From JABDBE01 sp963832245 (lineage in GTDB: Bacteria > Acidobacteriota > Terriglobia > Terriglobales > Acidobacteriaceae): DNA of 64,000 bases. Shown one piece after another: positions 1-9,400 of this stretch (position 1 is the stretch's first letter; each line of letters opens with the position of its first letter). The notes under the pieces were generated by a model. That model made no database searches. It worked only from the letters and a program-made list of their open reading frames with translations, and was not told the DNA's origin. Location of the stretch: the NCBI GenBank assembly GCA_963832245.1, contig CAWHTG010000001.1, positions 1 to 64,000 of the forward strand. The letters are read 5' to 3'. Position numbers and translations under genes: made by a program.

Positions 1-543
1 TTTCGCAAACTGGATCGCAAGCGTCCCCACTGAGCCCGAAGCGCCGTAGATCAAAACCGTCTCTCCGCGCCGTATTCGCAGGTGGTCATCAATCCCCTGC
101 AGCGCCGTCAACCCCGGCACCAGAGCTGCACCAGCCTGCAACCAGTCGAGGCGTCGCGGTGCACGCGCAGTATTCTGAGCATCCGTGGCCACAAACTCGG
201 CATAGAAGCCGCCGGAATAATCGACCGCATAAACGCGGTCGCCCACGCGGAACCGACGCACGCGGTTTCCTTTTTCGACAACTACGCCAGCCCCGTCAGT
301 TCCCAGAATCAGAGGGAACTCGGGACGTCCGTAGGGCCGCCAGGATCCATCTCGTACCGATGCGTCCCAAACTCCGACACCCGCCGCGTAGACCGCGACG
401 AGTACTTGCTTAGGCCCGGGGCGCGGCACCAGGAGGGTATGGAGCTTGAGCACTCGCGGCGGCCCGAAGCGGTCGATTGCTGCAGCCTTCATGGTCCGCC
501 CGGCTCCCAGCGTTTTCTGTTTTGCTGTTTTGGCAGTCACCAT
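1..543 (-). CDS. Zinc-type alcohol dehydrogenase / quinone oxidoreductase-like protein (3' end outside window)
   Basis: Medium-chain dehydrogenase, expected to oxidise or reduce an alcohol or quinone with NAD(P)H in the cytoplasm. The visible part holds the GroES-like N-terminal domain (MKAAAIDRFGPP start, then GTDGAGVV and VGDRVYAVD) and the first part of the Rossmann fold, with the nucleotide-binding motif GASGSVGTLAIQFAK at the window edge. The reading frame is open to base 1, so the C-terminal half lies outside. Two starts are possible: ATG at 543, or ATG at 492, which begins the conserved MKAAAIDRF sequence; the upstream 17 residues are basic and not part of the family domain. The substrate cannot be told from sequence. 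Confidence 0.85.
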   Translation of the reverse strand, partial: MVTAKTAKQKTLGAGRTMKAAAIDRFGPPRVLKLHTLLVPRPGPKQVLVAVYAAGVGVWDASVRDGSWRPYGRPEFPLILGTDGAGVVVEKGNRVRRFRVGDRVYAVDYSGGFYAEFVATDAQNTARAPRRLDWLQAGAALVPGLTALQGIDDHLRIRRGETVLIYGASGSVGTLAIQFAK

Positions 544-749
544 TGATTGAGCTATCCCTTCGGTCCATCAGCATCGTTAACCATCCAGCTGTGGCTGGAC
601 AATTCTTCATCCGGACTAACCGTGATTCCGAATTGGCGCTTAGAACCGACTGTACTTATCGTCAGAGGTCCCCGTACGACTTCAGAGATAAAAGAACAGT
701 GAGTTTCGAGCGAACTCATGTGCAGAGAGCAGAGTTCCGCCTCGCACAC

Positions 750-2516
750 CTACCGCGGATGCTTCGCCACAGGAGGAGGCCGAGGCATCGGTCTTTCCCT
801 CACGACCGGAAAGGGATGCGGCGGAGACTCTCGGTCTATCATTGGTCCGGCGGGTCTGCCAGCCCTCAAGTTGTCGAGTTGTGGTGGTTCGAGCGGCCGG
901 CCGGGATGTTCCACCATGGCTTCACGCGTTGACGCGAAAGATGGCGGCATCGGCGGCGGCGTAGCCCTCGTAATCAATCTGGGAGGAGAAGTTGTTGAAG
1001 GACGACCTGGCGCCGGGACTCTCTGCGCGGTATTGGCCCTCGGCTGCGTATTCGGTCTGGTCGATGCAGGTGACGGTGGTTTCGCGCTGCTGCCGGCCCG
1101 CATTGCAGTCTGGCTGGTTCGGTTCGCGACCAGAGGATGCGGTCGCACCGGAGGAGCCGCTACCGGCTTCCCTGGAGCCGCAGCTCTCGGGTTCGGGTTA
1201 ACCGCCGGATGCGGGATGACCTGCGCCTTTGCCAGTTGTTGCGACGTGAGATGGACCATTTGACGCGCCACCGGTTGTCCACTGCTGAACGCATTCTTCG
1301 GCACAGCCGTTGTAGCGATATTCTGGTACTGGTAATGAATGTTGTTTGTGTTCGTGACGTTGGTGATATTCGTGATGTTGGTCACGTTGCGGATATTAGT
1401 GATGTTCACTACGTTCAGGTAATTGCCGCCATAGTGATACCAGGGGAAAAAGGGTTCGCGCGGCCCCAGCGGAAACCAGCCAACCAGGCCGATCCCGACG
1501 CCAATCGAAAATCCTGGCCCACCCAAGAACGCAACCAACCCAGGCGCGTACACCGGCGCAACAACCATTGGCCCGGGGATCCATCCCCATGCAGCTCCAA
1601 TAAAGACCCACCGACCGAAGTGGAATGGACAGAAACCCCAAGGTTCATCTTCCACCCAAGTCCACCCCCATGGGTCGACCCACGCCCAATGACCAAAACG
1701 ATAAGGAACCCAGCCCACGGCAACCGGCGGATACCAAACGGGTCCGTACTCAGCCACCTCGGTCCAATGCCCGTACTCGTCGAGGTCCTCAAAACCCGGG
1801 GTGGAAGAACTGACGTACTTTGCGGAACCTGAGTCTCTCAGACGCCGATCGCGTTCTTCACTCCACACGTCGAAACTGTCCGGGGGAGGAATGGGAATCA
1901 ATTCCACTTGGATTGAGTCGCTGCCGGTCAATCTGGCGGCTGTTCCGCCTTCCAGCGTTTGATCCACTCCTCCGCCCGTTATCTCCAACCTGCCGCGGTT
2001 GACAGTGACCACGGTGGAGTTTCCATCCACGTCGGTATCAACGCGGTAGCTTCCCGGATCGAGAACGGTCAGGGCCCCGTTGGGCGTGTCCACTTCGACA
2101 GAATCGCCGTTATCCAACCTATAAATACTCAAGCGCAGCGTCCCTTGCTGCAATCCGAGCTGCATAATCTGATCGCTCAGGTTGGTGATGGTCAGGTCGG
2201 TTTTGCTCGCCATCCGTATCGCGAAGGGACCCACCTCAAGTTCCGCTCTGGCGCCCTCGTCGGTATAAATGCGGTCTCCCGTGGTTGCCGGGAAATTCAG
2301 CGCCGCCTGGCTCCACTGGGTCAAGCCCGCGCGGAGGAAGGAAACATTACCTTTCAGGTAGCTAAGTCGAGCCACCCTCGAGGGTGGATTGTCCGAAGAG
2401 TTTTGATTCGAGGCCGTATTGTCCTGGGCCCCTGACCACACGGACCAGATCATACATATCAGGACGAGGAAAACCCACGGACAGAAGCGTATTCGAGTTG
2501 TGACTTGCTCTTGCAT
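750..2516 (-). CDS. Secreted FecR-domain / DUF6600-type protein with Pro-rich tail
   Basis: 588-residue exported protein. It has a hydrophobic N-terminal signal segment (about residues 12-30, ending near SGAQD). A FecR-like domain follows (about 45-170: RVARLSYLKGNVSF, FAIRMASKTDLTI, GTLRLSIYRL). Then comes a Trp/Tyr/Pro/Gly-rich region (about 235-360: YGHWTEV, WVPYRFGHWAWVDPWG), typical of DUF6600 proteins in Acidobacteria and Proteobacteria. An Asn/Thr-rich stretch (NVTNITNITNV) and a long Pro/Arg/Ala-rich tail finish it. FecR domains elsewhere sense periplasmic signals, but no FecI-type sigma factor or FecA receptor is nearby, so a structural or cell-envelope role is more likely here (inference). 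The Asn-rich stretch resembles one in the YXWGXW protein at 29.3 kb. Confidence 0.8.
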   Translation of the reverse strand: MQEQVTTRIRFCPWVFLVLICMIWSVWSGAQDNTASNQNSSDNPPSRVARLSYLKGNVSFLRAGLTQWSQAALNFPATTGDRIYTDEGARAELEVGPFAIRMASKTDLTITNLSDQIMQLGLQQGTLRLSIYRLDNGDSVEVDTPNGALTVLDPGSYRVDTDVDGNSTVVTVNRGRLEITGGGVDQTLEGGTAARLTGSDSIQVELIPIPPPDSFDVWSEERDRRLRDSGSAKYVSSSTPGFEDLDEYGHWTEVAEYGPVWYPPVAVGWVPYRFGHWAWVDPWGWTWVEDEPWGFCPFHFGRWVFIGAAWGWIPGPMVVAPVYAPGLVAFLGGPGFSIGVGIGLVGWFPLGPREPFFPWYHYGGNYLNVVNITNIRNVTNITNITNVTNTNNIHYQYQNIATTAVPKNAFSSGQPVARQMVHLTSQQLAKAQVIPHPAVNPNPRAAAPGKPVAAPPVRPHPLVANRTSQTAMRAGSSAKPPSPASTRPNTQPRANTAQRVPAPGRPSTTSPPRLITRATPPPMPPSFASTREAMVEHPGRPLEPPQLDNLRAGRPAGPMIDRESPPHPFPVVRERPMPRPPPVAKHPR

Positions 2517-2636
2517 GCGCCCTCTCTGGCAAAGCGCGCTGCCCCTCCAAGCTTGCTCGGAATCCAGTGCAAGTAAAGGCCAGTCTCCTTAGAAAGTGGA
2601 CCGGCCTCGGCGCAGCGACGGGGTTCGTCCTAGCCT

Positions 2637-3194
2637 CTATTTCTTCGCAATCTCGAGCTTTCCCTCGAGCTTCTCCAGCTTCGCCCGGGTCTTTCCGTAC
2701 TTCTCAAACGACGAAATCGTGTCTGCCAACTCATGTGCGGTCTCGGCGTTCTCCTTGAGGTACTCGGGATACGAGCCCGAGACCGGCCGGAGGCGGTTCT
2801 GGTTGAGGTGGTTTATCGCCGCAGTCGTATTGTTGGCAACCTCTCGTAAAAGAGGCAGCATGCGATCGATCGCCTGCTTTTGCCACGGAGAAGCCTGGTC
2901 CCGAGAGGCCTCGAGCTTGGCTGCGATGCGCCCCATCTCATTCACATGGTCCTTGATTACGTCCAGCATCGCGGCATGGCTCTGCCAACTCACATCAGAG
3001 CGGGTTAGTGACTCCATGTCGTCAGCGTCCTTGGCCAGTTGGGCTGCTTCGTCTCTCGCTGCGGCAAGCTGACGAGCAACCTCTGGGTTTTCGTCGTTGT
3101 TCTGCGCCACTACCACGGCGGGAAACAGGAACAGGACTACGCCAAGTAATGCTCCCGCCAGAAGGCCATACCTTCCTGTAATCGGAATGTGCAT
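2637..3194 (-). CDS. Small secreted alpha-helical protein of unknown function
   Basis: 185 residues with a clear signal peptide (GALLGVVLFLFPAVVVAQ, cleavage near VAQ-NN). The mature part is charged, rich in Ala/Glu/Lys and apparently all helical, with heptad-like spacing (EVARQLAAARDEAAQLAKDA; KTRAKLEKLEGKLEIAKK at the end). The ATG at 3194 is preceded by AAAGGAGAAAAG, a good ribosome binding site. It lies between the FecR protein and the BON protein on the same strand, so a periplasmic or envelope-stress role is possible, but I do not recognise a named family. Confidence 0.75.
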   Translation of the reverse strand: MHIPITGRYGLLAGALLGVVLFLFPAVVVAQNNDENPEVARQLAAARDEAAQLAKDADDMESLTRSDVSWQSHAAMLDVIKDHVNEMGRIAAKLEASRDQASPWQKQAIDRMLPLLREVANNTTAAINHLNQNRLRPVSGSYPEYLKENAETAHELADTISSFEKYGKTRAKLEKLEGKLEIAKK

Positions 3195-3296
3195 ACTTTT
3201 CTCCTTTGTTTGATTTGACTAACCTCGAAAGCCTTTCGCGGCGGGGAGCGACAGTACTTGACCGCCGGTTGTCTTTTCAACACACGCACGGCTTGC

Positions 3297-3962
3297 TTAC
3301 ACCTCCAGCGTGATCCGGTTGTCCACCGACGTGATCCCCGGCGCCGACCACGCTACCCGCTCCGCTTCTTCCTTTTCCACCCAGGCGCGGACGGTGCCCC
3401 TCAGGATCGCCTTGCTGCCCTGTACCTCGACGGTGATATTTTTCGCATCAAGTTGAGCATTGCGAATCAGCGCGTCCTCGATCTTCTTCTTGAGTTCCGA
3501 AGGGGTGGTACTCGGTTTCACTACGATGAGGTTGGTGACTCCTTTGACTCCGGCCAGGCGGCGAACCACACTTTCAGCCGCTTGCCTCTGGTATTGCCAC
3601 TCGACCTCTCCTCTAAGGGTTACCCACCCTTTTGACACGGTGACCTGAACTTTGCCGGTGGGCACAGAAGTATCCCATTCCAGGGCGTGAACCGCGGCGG
3701 CCGCAATGTCGGGATCGGTCCGTTCGGTGGCCAACTTGACCTCCAGGTCGTTGGCAACGGCTTTCACGCCGGCGACGCGCCGGGCCGCATCCTCGGCGCT
3801 CCATTTCTTTAAGTACGAATCCACCCAGCCGGTAAGAGTTACGACGCCATCCTTTACGGCCACGCCGATTTCGTTGGGCTGGATCTGCGCGTCCCACCGG
3901 AGTTCAGCCATCACGTCCTTCTGGATCTCCTGGTCGGTACGAATGAGGGTTGCAGTAGCCAT
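3297..3962 (-). CDS. Triple BON-domain protein (OsmY-like)
   Basis: 221 residues with three BON domains of about 65-70 residues each (starting near residues 10, 78 and 150). Each carries the family pattern of a basic helix, VKDGVVTLTGWV / VSKGWVTLRGEV / VQGSKAILRGTV, then a helix with GVKxVxN or similar. BON domains bind lipids or peptidoglycan-associated surfaces; OsmY-like proteins are induced by osmotic and envelope stress. No signal peptide is visible at the chosen start. The ATG at 3962 is preceded by GGGAGGA with good spacing; a TTG six bases upstream is less likely. The N-terminus MATATLIRTD recurs as a short relic at 10914-10943. Confidence 0.88.
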   Translation of the reverse strand: MATATLIRTDQEIQKDVMAELRWDAQIQPNEIGVAVKDGVVTLTGWVDSYLKKWSAEDAARRVAGVKAVANDLEVKLATERTDPDIAAAAVHALEWDTSVPTGKVQVTVSKGWVTLRGEVEWQYQRQAAESVVRRLAGVKGVTNLIVVKPSTTPSELKKKIEDALIRNAQLDAKNITVEVQGSKAILRGTVRAWVEKEEAERVAWSAPGITSVDNRITLEV

Positions 3963-4362
3963 AAACAATTCCTCCCGTCCTTCTTTTCTGCGCGCGACCG
4001 CGCTCGCTCAGATGTTTCCTGAACGCGATCCTAGCGGCTATCCCATGCGCACAACAATTCCTCAGGAGGATGAATTGAGATTCCGTGAGGACGTGTAGGA
4101 AAGGCTCCGCCGCCAGTAAAAGGCGACAGTACTACTTTAGCGGTAGGACTGCGCGCCTCGTCGAGGCTGAATCTGCAGCCGCTTTCCAGCCGAAACCAAT
4201 TGGCGTCACGAGGCTGGCACAGCGCTTGATCGGAGTTCCGCAGCCGGTGAACGGGGGCCACTGGACGCACTACATCGAAGGTCTTATGAGTTCATACCAC
4301 TTGTCTCTCATTGATCCATGGCTACCGGGGATTGATTCTGAAGCTTCGAGAGGCACGTTCCC
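3963..4362. other. 400-base divergent intergenic region
   Basis: Separates the minus-strand BON gene from the plus-strand regulator cluster, so it should hold both promoters. I see no RNA gene and no convincing ORF. A sequence resembling the -24 half of a sigma-54 promoter occurs at 4215-4220, but its -12 half is poor. Confidence 0.5.
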
Positions 4363-5082
4363 GTGAAGGCAGAGGCACGGAACAAGACATCGCGTAAGCC
4401 GGCGCCCACCGCAGAGGCTAAGCCTCAGCCTTCCACTCAGAAAACAGGCTGCATAACAATTCTGATTGCGGATGATCACCCCGTTGTGCGTGAGGGGCTT
4501 ATATCGGCCGTCAAGCGGCAATCCGACATGCGGATTGTTGCCGAAGCCCGGAACGGGCGGGAAGCGGTCGAGATGTTCATTGCTCAGCGGCCCGATATCT
4601 CTCTGATCGATCTGCGTATGCCGCTGATGGACGGCATCGAAGCGGTGATGTCAATTCGTGAACGAGAGCCCACCGCGCGGCTGGTAATTCTTACCACCCA
4701 TGAAACTCGAGAAGACATCTATCAGGCGCTGCAGGCGGGAGCGCAAGGGTATGTGCTTAAAGAAGACGGCCTGGATGAAATCCTTGCCTGCGTCCGTTCG
4801 GTCGCGGCGGGCGACACGTGGATTCCACCCGCGATCGGAGCTGCGTTAGCGACGCGGCTAAAGGATGAAGAGCTAACGCCGCGAGAATTGCAGGTCCTTC
4901 GTACGGTAGCGACCGGAAAGAGCAATAAGGAGATTGGAGCGAAGCTCAACATCAGCGAGGCCACCGTGAAGGTACACGTGACGCATATGTTGGAGAAGCT
5001 AAGAGTTACGGGCCGTTCAGAAGCGATCAGCAAGGCTGTGAAGCGGGGACTTGTACGCTTGGATGAAGATGATGTGGCCTGA
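4363..5082 (+). CDS. NarL/FixJ-family response regulator
   Basis: 239 residues. After a basic 30-residue N-terminal extension comes a receiver domain (about 34-150) with the acidic pair ADDHP, phospho-acceptor Asp83 in LIDLRMPLMDG, and the conserved Lys in YVLKEDG. A LuxR-type helix-turn-helix follows (about 175-235: LTPRELQVLRTVATGKSNKE, ISEATVKVHV, LEKLRVTGRSEAI). It should bind DNA as a phosphorylated dimer. The start is GTG at 4363, with GAGAGG just upstream; the extension before the receiver is unusual in length. It opens a plus-strand signalling cluster that ends with the hybrid kinase at 6444. Confidence 0.93.
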   Translation: MKAEARNKTSRKPAPTAEAKPQPSTQKTGCITILIADDHPVVREGLISAVKRQSDMRIVAEARNGREAVEMFIAQRPDISLIDLRMPLMDGIEAVMSIREREPTARLVILTTHETREDIYQALQAGAQGYVLKEDGLDEILACVRSVAAGDTWIPPAIGAALATRLKDEELTPRELQVLRTVATGKSNKEIGAKLNISEATVKVHVTHMLEKLRVTGRSEAISKAVKRGLVRLDEDDVA

Positions 5083-5270
5083 TTTCATGGTTTCCACAGA
5101 AGTGACGGCACTCGCATTTCGGTTTGAGTCACCCTGCGCTAAAAATACATCGAAAGTCGTATAGCCACTCCGATTCTTATTGTTTAATGTCTTGCGATGT
5201 ACGCGAACTCTCCCCAAATTCGCCGTACGGCAATTTCGGTATGACTACAAAATAACAACATGGGAGCTTG

Positions 5271-5660
5271 ATGGGGAACACACGGATACTGATAGCAGAT
5301 GACCATCAGGCCGTTCGCCAAGGGCTACGGTGGGTGTTGGAAAAGCACACAGGGTGGGAAGTTTGTGGTGAAGCCGTGGATGGCTGGGAAGCCATAGAGA
5401 AAGCAAGATCTCTTAAGCCTGACGTGATTCTTCTCGACATCCGAATGCCCAATCTCACCGGCTTGGAAGCTGCACCGGTGATAAGGAAAGAACTCCCTGA
5501 ATCGGAAATCTTAATCATAAGCCAGCAGGAAACTGCGGAGAGCCTTCCACTCGCATTGCGAGCTGGGGCGGGAGGTTTCGTCTCCAAGTACGCCGTGGAT
5601 ACGGACCTGGTGCCGGCGATAGAGAATCTCATGCAGGGCAAGACTGGTTTTGAGCGATGA
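5271..5660 (+). CDS. Stand-alone receiver-domain protein
   Basis: 129 residues, only a CheY-like receiver of the NarL subtype: acidic pair in LIADDHQAVRQGL, phospho-acceptor Asp56 in ILLDIRMPNLTG, and Lys in GGFVSKYAV. It stops right after the receiver (QGKTGFER) with no output domain, whereas most NarL relatives continue into an HTH. It may be a phosphate shuttle or sink for a hybrid kinase, or a NarL regulator truncated by an early stop. No HTH-like coding follows in any frame before the AraC-type gene. Start ATG at 5271 with GGGAG upstream; a TTG just before it is also in frame. Confidence 0.85.
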   Translation: MGNTRILIADDHQAVRQGLRWVLEKHTGWEVCGEAVDGWEAIEKARSLKPDVILLDIRMPNLTGLEAAPVIRKELPESEILIISQQETAESLPLALRAGAGGFVSKYAVDTDLVPAIENLMQGKTGFER

Positions 5661-5766
5661 TGGTTGGCGCTGAACGGGCTCGCTGGGGGAGAGCGAGTGT
5701 CCATGCAGTCATCTCAGATAATCACTCGAGACCTTAGGGGACAGTCCGCCCGAACGAAAAGGGGAT

Positions 5767-6138
5767 GTGGGTATTAGTCTCGAGTGCGAGCTGTCCATGG
5801 CGCACAGACAAGCAAGCTTGCCGAAAGATAAGGTGCGCAAAGTTCTCGATTACATCGCATCGAACCTTGCCGAGGATGGTAGTCTTCAAGACCTCGCCGA
5901 CCTGGTCGAGATGAGTCTGTTCCACTTCTGCAGGTCATTCAAGCAGAGCACCGGCCTGACTCCACACCAATACATTCTGCATCTGCGAATTGAGAAGGCT
6001 AAGGGACTACTGAAGAACAAAAGACTCGGCATCGCAGACATCGCCAGTCGCCTTGGCTTTACGGACCAAAGCCACTTCACAAATATTTTTCGCAGGCTTG
6101 CCGGCACCACGCCGGCTCGATGGAGAGCCAGCCTCTGA
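5767..6138 (+). CDS. AraC-family HTH protein (DNA-binding domain only)
   Basis: 123 residues covering just the AraC/XylS double helix-turn-helix: first HTH SLQDLADLVEMSLFHFCRSF, linker helix, second HTH RLGIADIASRLGFTDQSHFT, and the conserved ending FRRLAGTTPARWR. There is no sensor or cupin domain. The start is uncertain: GTG at 5767 gives a 10-residue extension, while ATG at 5797 begins closer to the domain; neither has a strong ribosome site. The gene lies between two regulators and the hybrid kinase, which suggests it is a transcriptional output of the same cluster (inference). Confidence 0.85.
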   Translation: MGISLECELSMAHRQASLPKDKVRKVLDYIASNLAEDGSLQDLADLVEMSLFHFCRSFKQSTGLTPHQYILHLRIEKAKGLLKNKRLGIADIASRLGFTDQSHFTNIFRRLAGTTPARWRASL

Positions 6139-6443
6139 CGGGCACTACAACCTCTTTCAGACACCTGGATTCGGCAGTCTTCCGACACAAAACAGCAAGA
6201 ATCTACTAGAAGATACCCACGCCGTTAGTGTAACAGCGTTATCACTATTGGTTTACCAGTTATGGTAATGCCAAAATGTTTCAGCAGATAATAGATTAAG
6301 CGCAATCATGAGAGATTTCGCGACGACTGCGACGATTTGAGCGTAGCAGCTCCGACTGAGATGTCTCAGTTGAACAATTAAATATCTGTATTACCGAGAG
6401 GGTAACCCCACCGAAACTTACCCGGCTCAGAGCTGAGAATTTC
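6139..6443. other. 305-base intergenic region with short palindrome upstream of the hybrid kinase
   Basis: AT-richer than its surroundings. It contains a perfect 6-bp inverted repeat with a 4-base spacer, TTACCA-gtta-TGGTAA at 6253-6268, which could be an operator or small hairpin. No ORF or RNA gene is supported. Confidence 0.35.
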
Positions 6444-9400
6444 ATGCCGTCACTGCCCGAACGACGCTTGACTAATAAGTTTGACTGTCTCGCCGGGGGC
6501 GGGGAAATGGGAGCGTTGATGCGCTCCATGGATTGGTCGAAGACGCCGGTCGGCCCGGTTGATTCCTGGTCCCCCGCTTTGCGAATGATGGTGAGGCTTC
6601 TTCTCGCTAATCGATTCCCCCTATTGCTCTGGTGGGGTCCTTGGTACTGCCAGTTCTACAACGATCCCTATCGGCCGGTACTTGGGGCCAAGCATCCCAG
6701 ATCGATGGGACAGCCGGCCAGCGAGTGTCTCCCCGAGATCTGGCACATCATCTGTCCGTTGATTGACTCACCTTTCAGGGGTGGCCCAGCCACTTGGATG
6801 GAAGACATCCTGCTGGAATATCAGCGCCATGATTTTCTCGAAGAGGCTCATTTCACGATAGCGTACAGCCCGGTCCCCGATGACAGCGTTCCCAGCGGCA
6901 TCGGAGGCGTACTCGCGACGGTTCACGAGATCACTGAAAAGGTGGTCGGCGATCGCCGCGGGGCCGTGCTTCGCGATCTTGGGGCATGTTCCGCCGATGC
7001 CAACACCGCGGAGGAGGCTTGCGTCATTGCGGCAGAAGCGCTGCGCCGCCATCCCAGGGACATTCCTTTTGCTCTGCTGTATCTCATCGATTCCAATCGT
7101 GGCGCTGCCTATCTCGCGGCCACCTGCGGGATTGAGAAGGGCAGTCCCGACGCTCCTCTCGTAGTCCACCTGCGCGGACATGCGTCTAACAGCGTGTGGC
7201 CGATTCATGAAGTAGTGAAGAGTGATCAAATGCTGGTGGTCGACGATCTGGCCACGAGGTTGAAAGCGGTTCCGCGTGGCCCCTGGTCCGAACCTCCGCA
7301 ATCCGCCGCCTTGATGCCGATTCGATCGAGCATCGCCCACCAACTGGCTGGCGTCCTGGTAGCCGGTGTTAGTCCCCGCCTGTGGTTCGATCTGTCATAC
7401 CAGAGCTTCCTTGCCCTGATACGCACTCAAGTGTCGACCGCAATCGCCAACGCCCGCGCCTACGATGAGGAGCGCAAACGGGCTGAAGCGCTGGCTGAGA
7501 TTGATCGCGCCAAGACCGCATTCTTCAGTAACGTGAGCCACGAATTTCGCACTCCGCTCACGCTGATGCTGGGTCCGCTGGAGGATATCCTGGCGACTTC
7601 AAACGGTCAGTTGGATAGCGAGCACCGAGCGCAGCTCACCGTGGTCCACCGCAACAGCTTACGTTTGTTGAAACTCGTGAACTCTCTGCTCGATTTCTCG
7701 CGCATCGAGGCAGGGCGGGTTGAGGCCATTTATCAGCCCACCGATATATCAGTTCTTACCGCGGAACTGGCAAGCACTTTTCGCTCAGCCATGCAACGCG
7801 CCGGGCTAGTCTACGAGATCGAATGCGAGCAACTCTCCGAGCCGGTTTTCGTCGACCGTGATATGTGGGAGAAGATTGTTTTGAATCTCATCTCTAACGC
7901 TTTCAAATTCACATTTGAGGGCAAGATTTCGGTGACGGTAAAATCGGTCGGCGACTCTGTCCAGTTGCAAGTTAGCGACACGGGTACGGGAATTCCAGAG
8001 CGCGCACTGCCGCACTTGTTTGAGCGATTCTACCGTGTAGAGGGAGCAAGGAGACGCACCTATGAAGGCACAGGAATTGGGCTGGCTTTAGTCCAGGAAC
8101 TGGTGAAATTGCACGGCGGCACAATCGATGTCCAGAGCGGCGAAAGGAAGGGTACCACATTCACGGTGTCGATTCCCGAAGGAAGTGGTCACCTTCCACA
8201 GGATCGGATTGGCGCGGTTCGCACCTCGACATCGAGTCCAATTCGTACGGACAGCTACGTCGAAGAGGCGCTGGCATGGCTGCCGCCTGAGTTCAAGAGA
8301 GATCAGGCGCCGTTAAAGGATACCGTTCCCGACTCTGCCGTGGCAGTCCCAGGTGTTCCATCAGAAAGGCCTGAACTGGCGACTGTCCGCAGCTTAATCG
8401 TGGTGGCAGACGATAACTTCGACATGCGTGACTACATTCGCCGATTATTGGGTCAACATTACCGGATTCACTGCGTGTCCAACGGAGTGGACGTCGTAAA
8501 GGCTGCACGCGAATTGAATGCCGACCTGATCCTCGCCGACGTTATGATGCCGCAATTGGACGGCTTCGGAGTCCTACGCGCGCTGCGGGATGATCCCGCA
8601 ACAAGACTAAAACCCGTAATTCTTCTCTCTGCGCGGGCTGGAGAAGAGTCTCGAATCGAAGGGTTGCAGGCGGGAGCCGACGACTACCTGGTTAAGCCGT
8701 TTACCGCGCGTGAACTGCTGGCCCGCGTGGGCGCCCATTTAAGGATGGCACGGGCGCGAACCGAGTCAGCCGAGATCGAACGCCGTTTGCGTGCCGAAGC
8801 CGATCTGGAGCGCAACCGCTTACGCGAGTCGTTCACACAGGCTCCCGCCGCCATGGCTCTGCTCCATGGCTCGAATCACAAATTTGTCTTCGCGAATGAG
8901 GCATACGTCAAAATGGCTGGCCGCGATCTTATTCAGCTTATCGGCAAAACTATGCGAGAAGTATTCCCCGAACTTGACGGGCAGGGATACTTCGAACTTC
9001 TCGATCGCGTATACCAGAGCGGTGAGCCATTCCTGGCCACGGCGCGGGAAAGAACAATCAATCGTCATGGCAAGCAGGAATCTATTCACCTCGATTTTGG
9101 TTATTTCCCAGTGCGAAACCTGGCGGGGGAAGTTGATGGCATTTTGTTCCAGGGCGTCGATGTAACCGAACAAGTAATGGCGCGAAGTCAACTGGAGGCG
9201 CGGGTCAAGGAACGCACCGCCGAACTGGAACAAGCTCACGAAGGCCTGCGGGAATTGAACCACCGACTCATGCGAGCGCAGGACGAGGAGCGGCGACGCC
9301 TCGGGCTGGAACTGCACGACAGTGCCGGCCAGCTGTTAGTCGCCTTGAAGTGGAAACTGGGACCTCTGCACAAGGAAATTGGTCCGGATCATGCGGAATG

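Noticed and set aside
552..749. 65-residue minus-strand frame upstream of the dehydrogenase
   Set aside because: No ribosome site, no domain and low-complexity composition; likely chance.
4215..4230. Sigma-54-like promoter (TGGCAC plus TTGAT)
   Set aside because: The -24 half fits but the -12 half lacks GC, and it lies about 130 bases before the regulator start with no activator sites.
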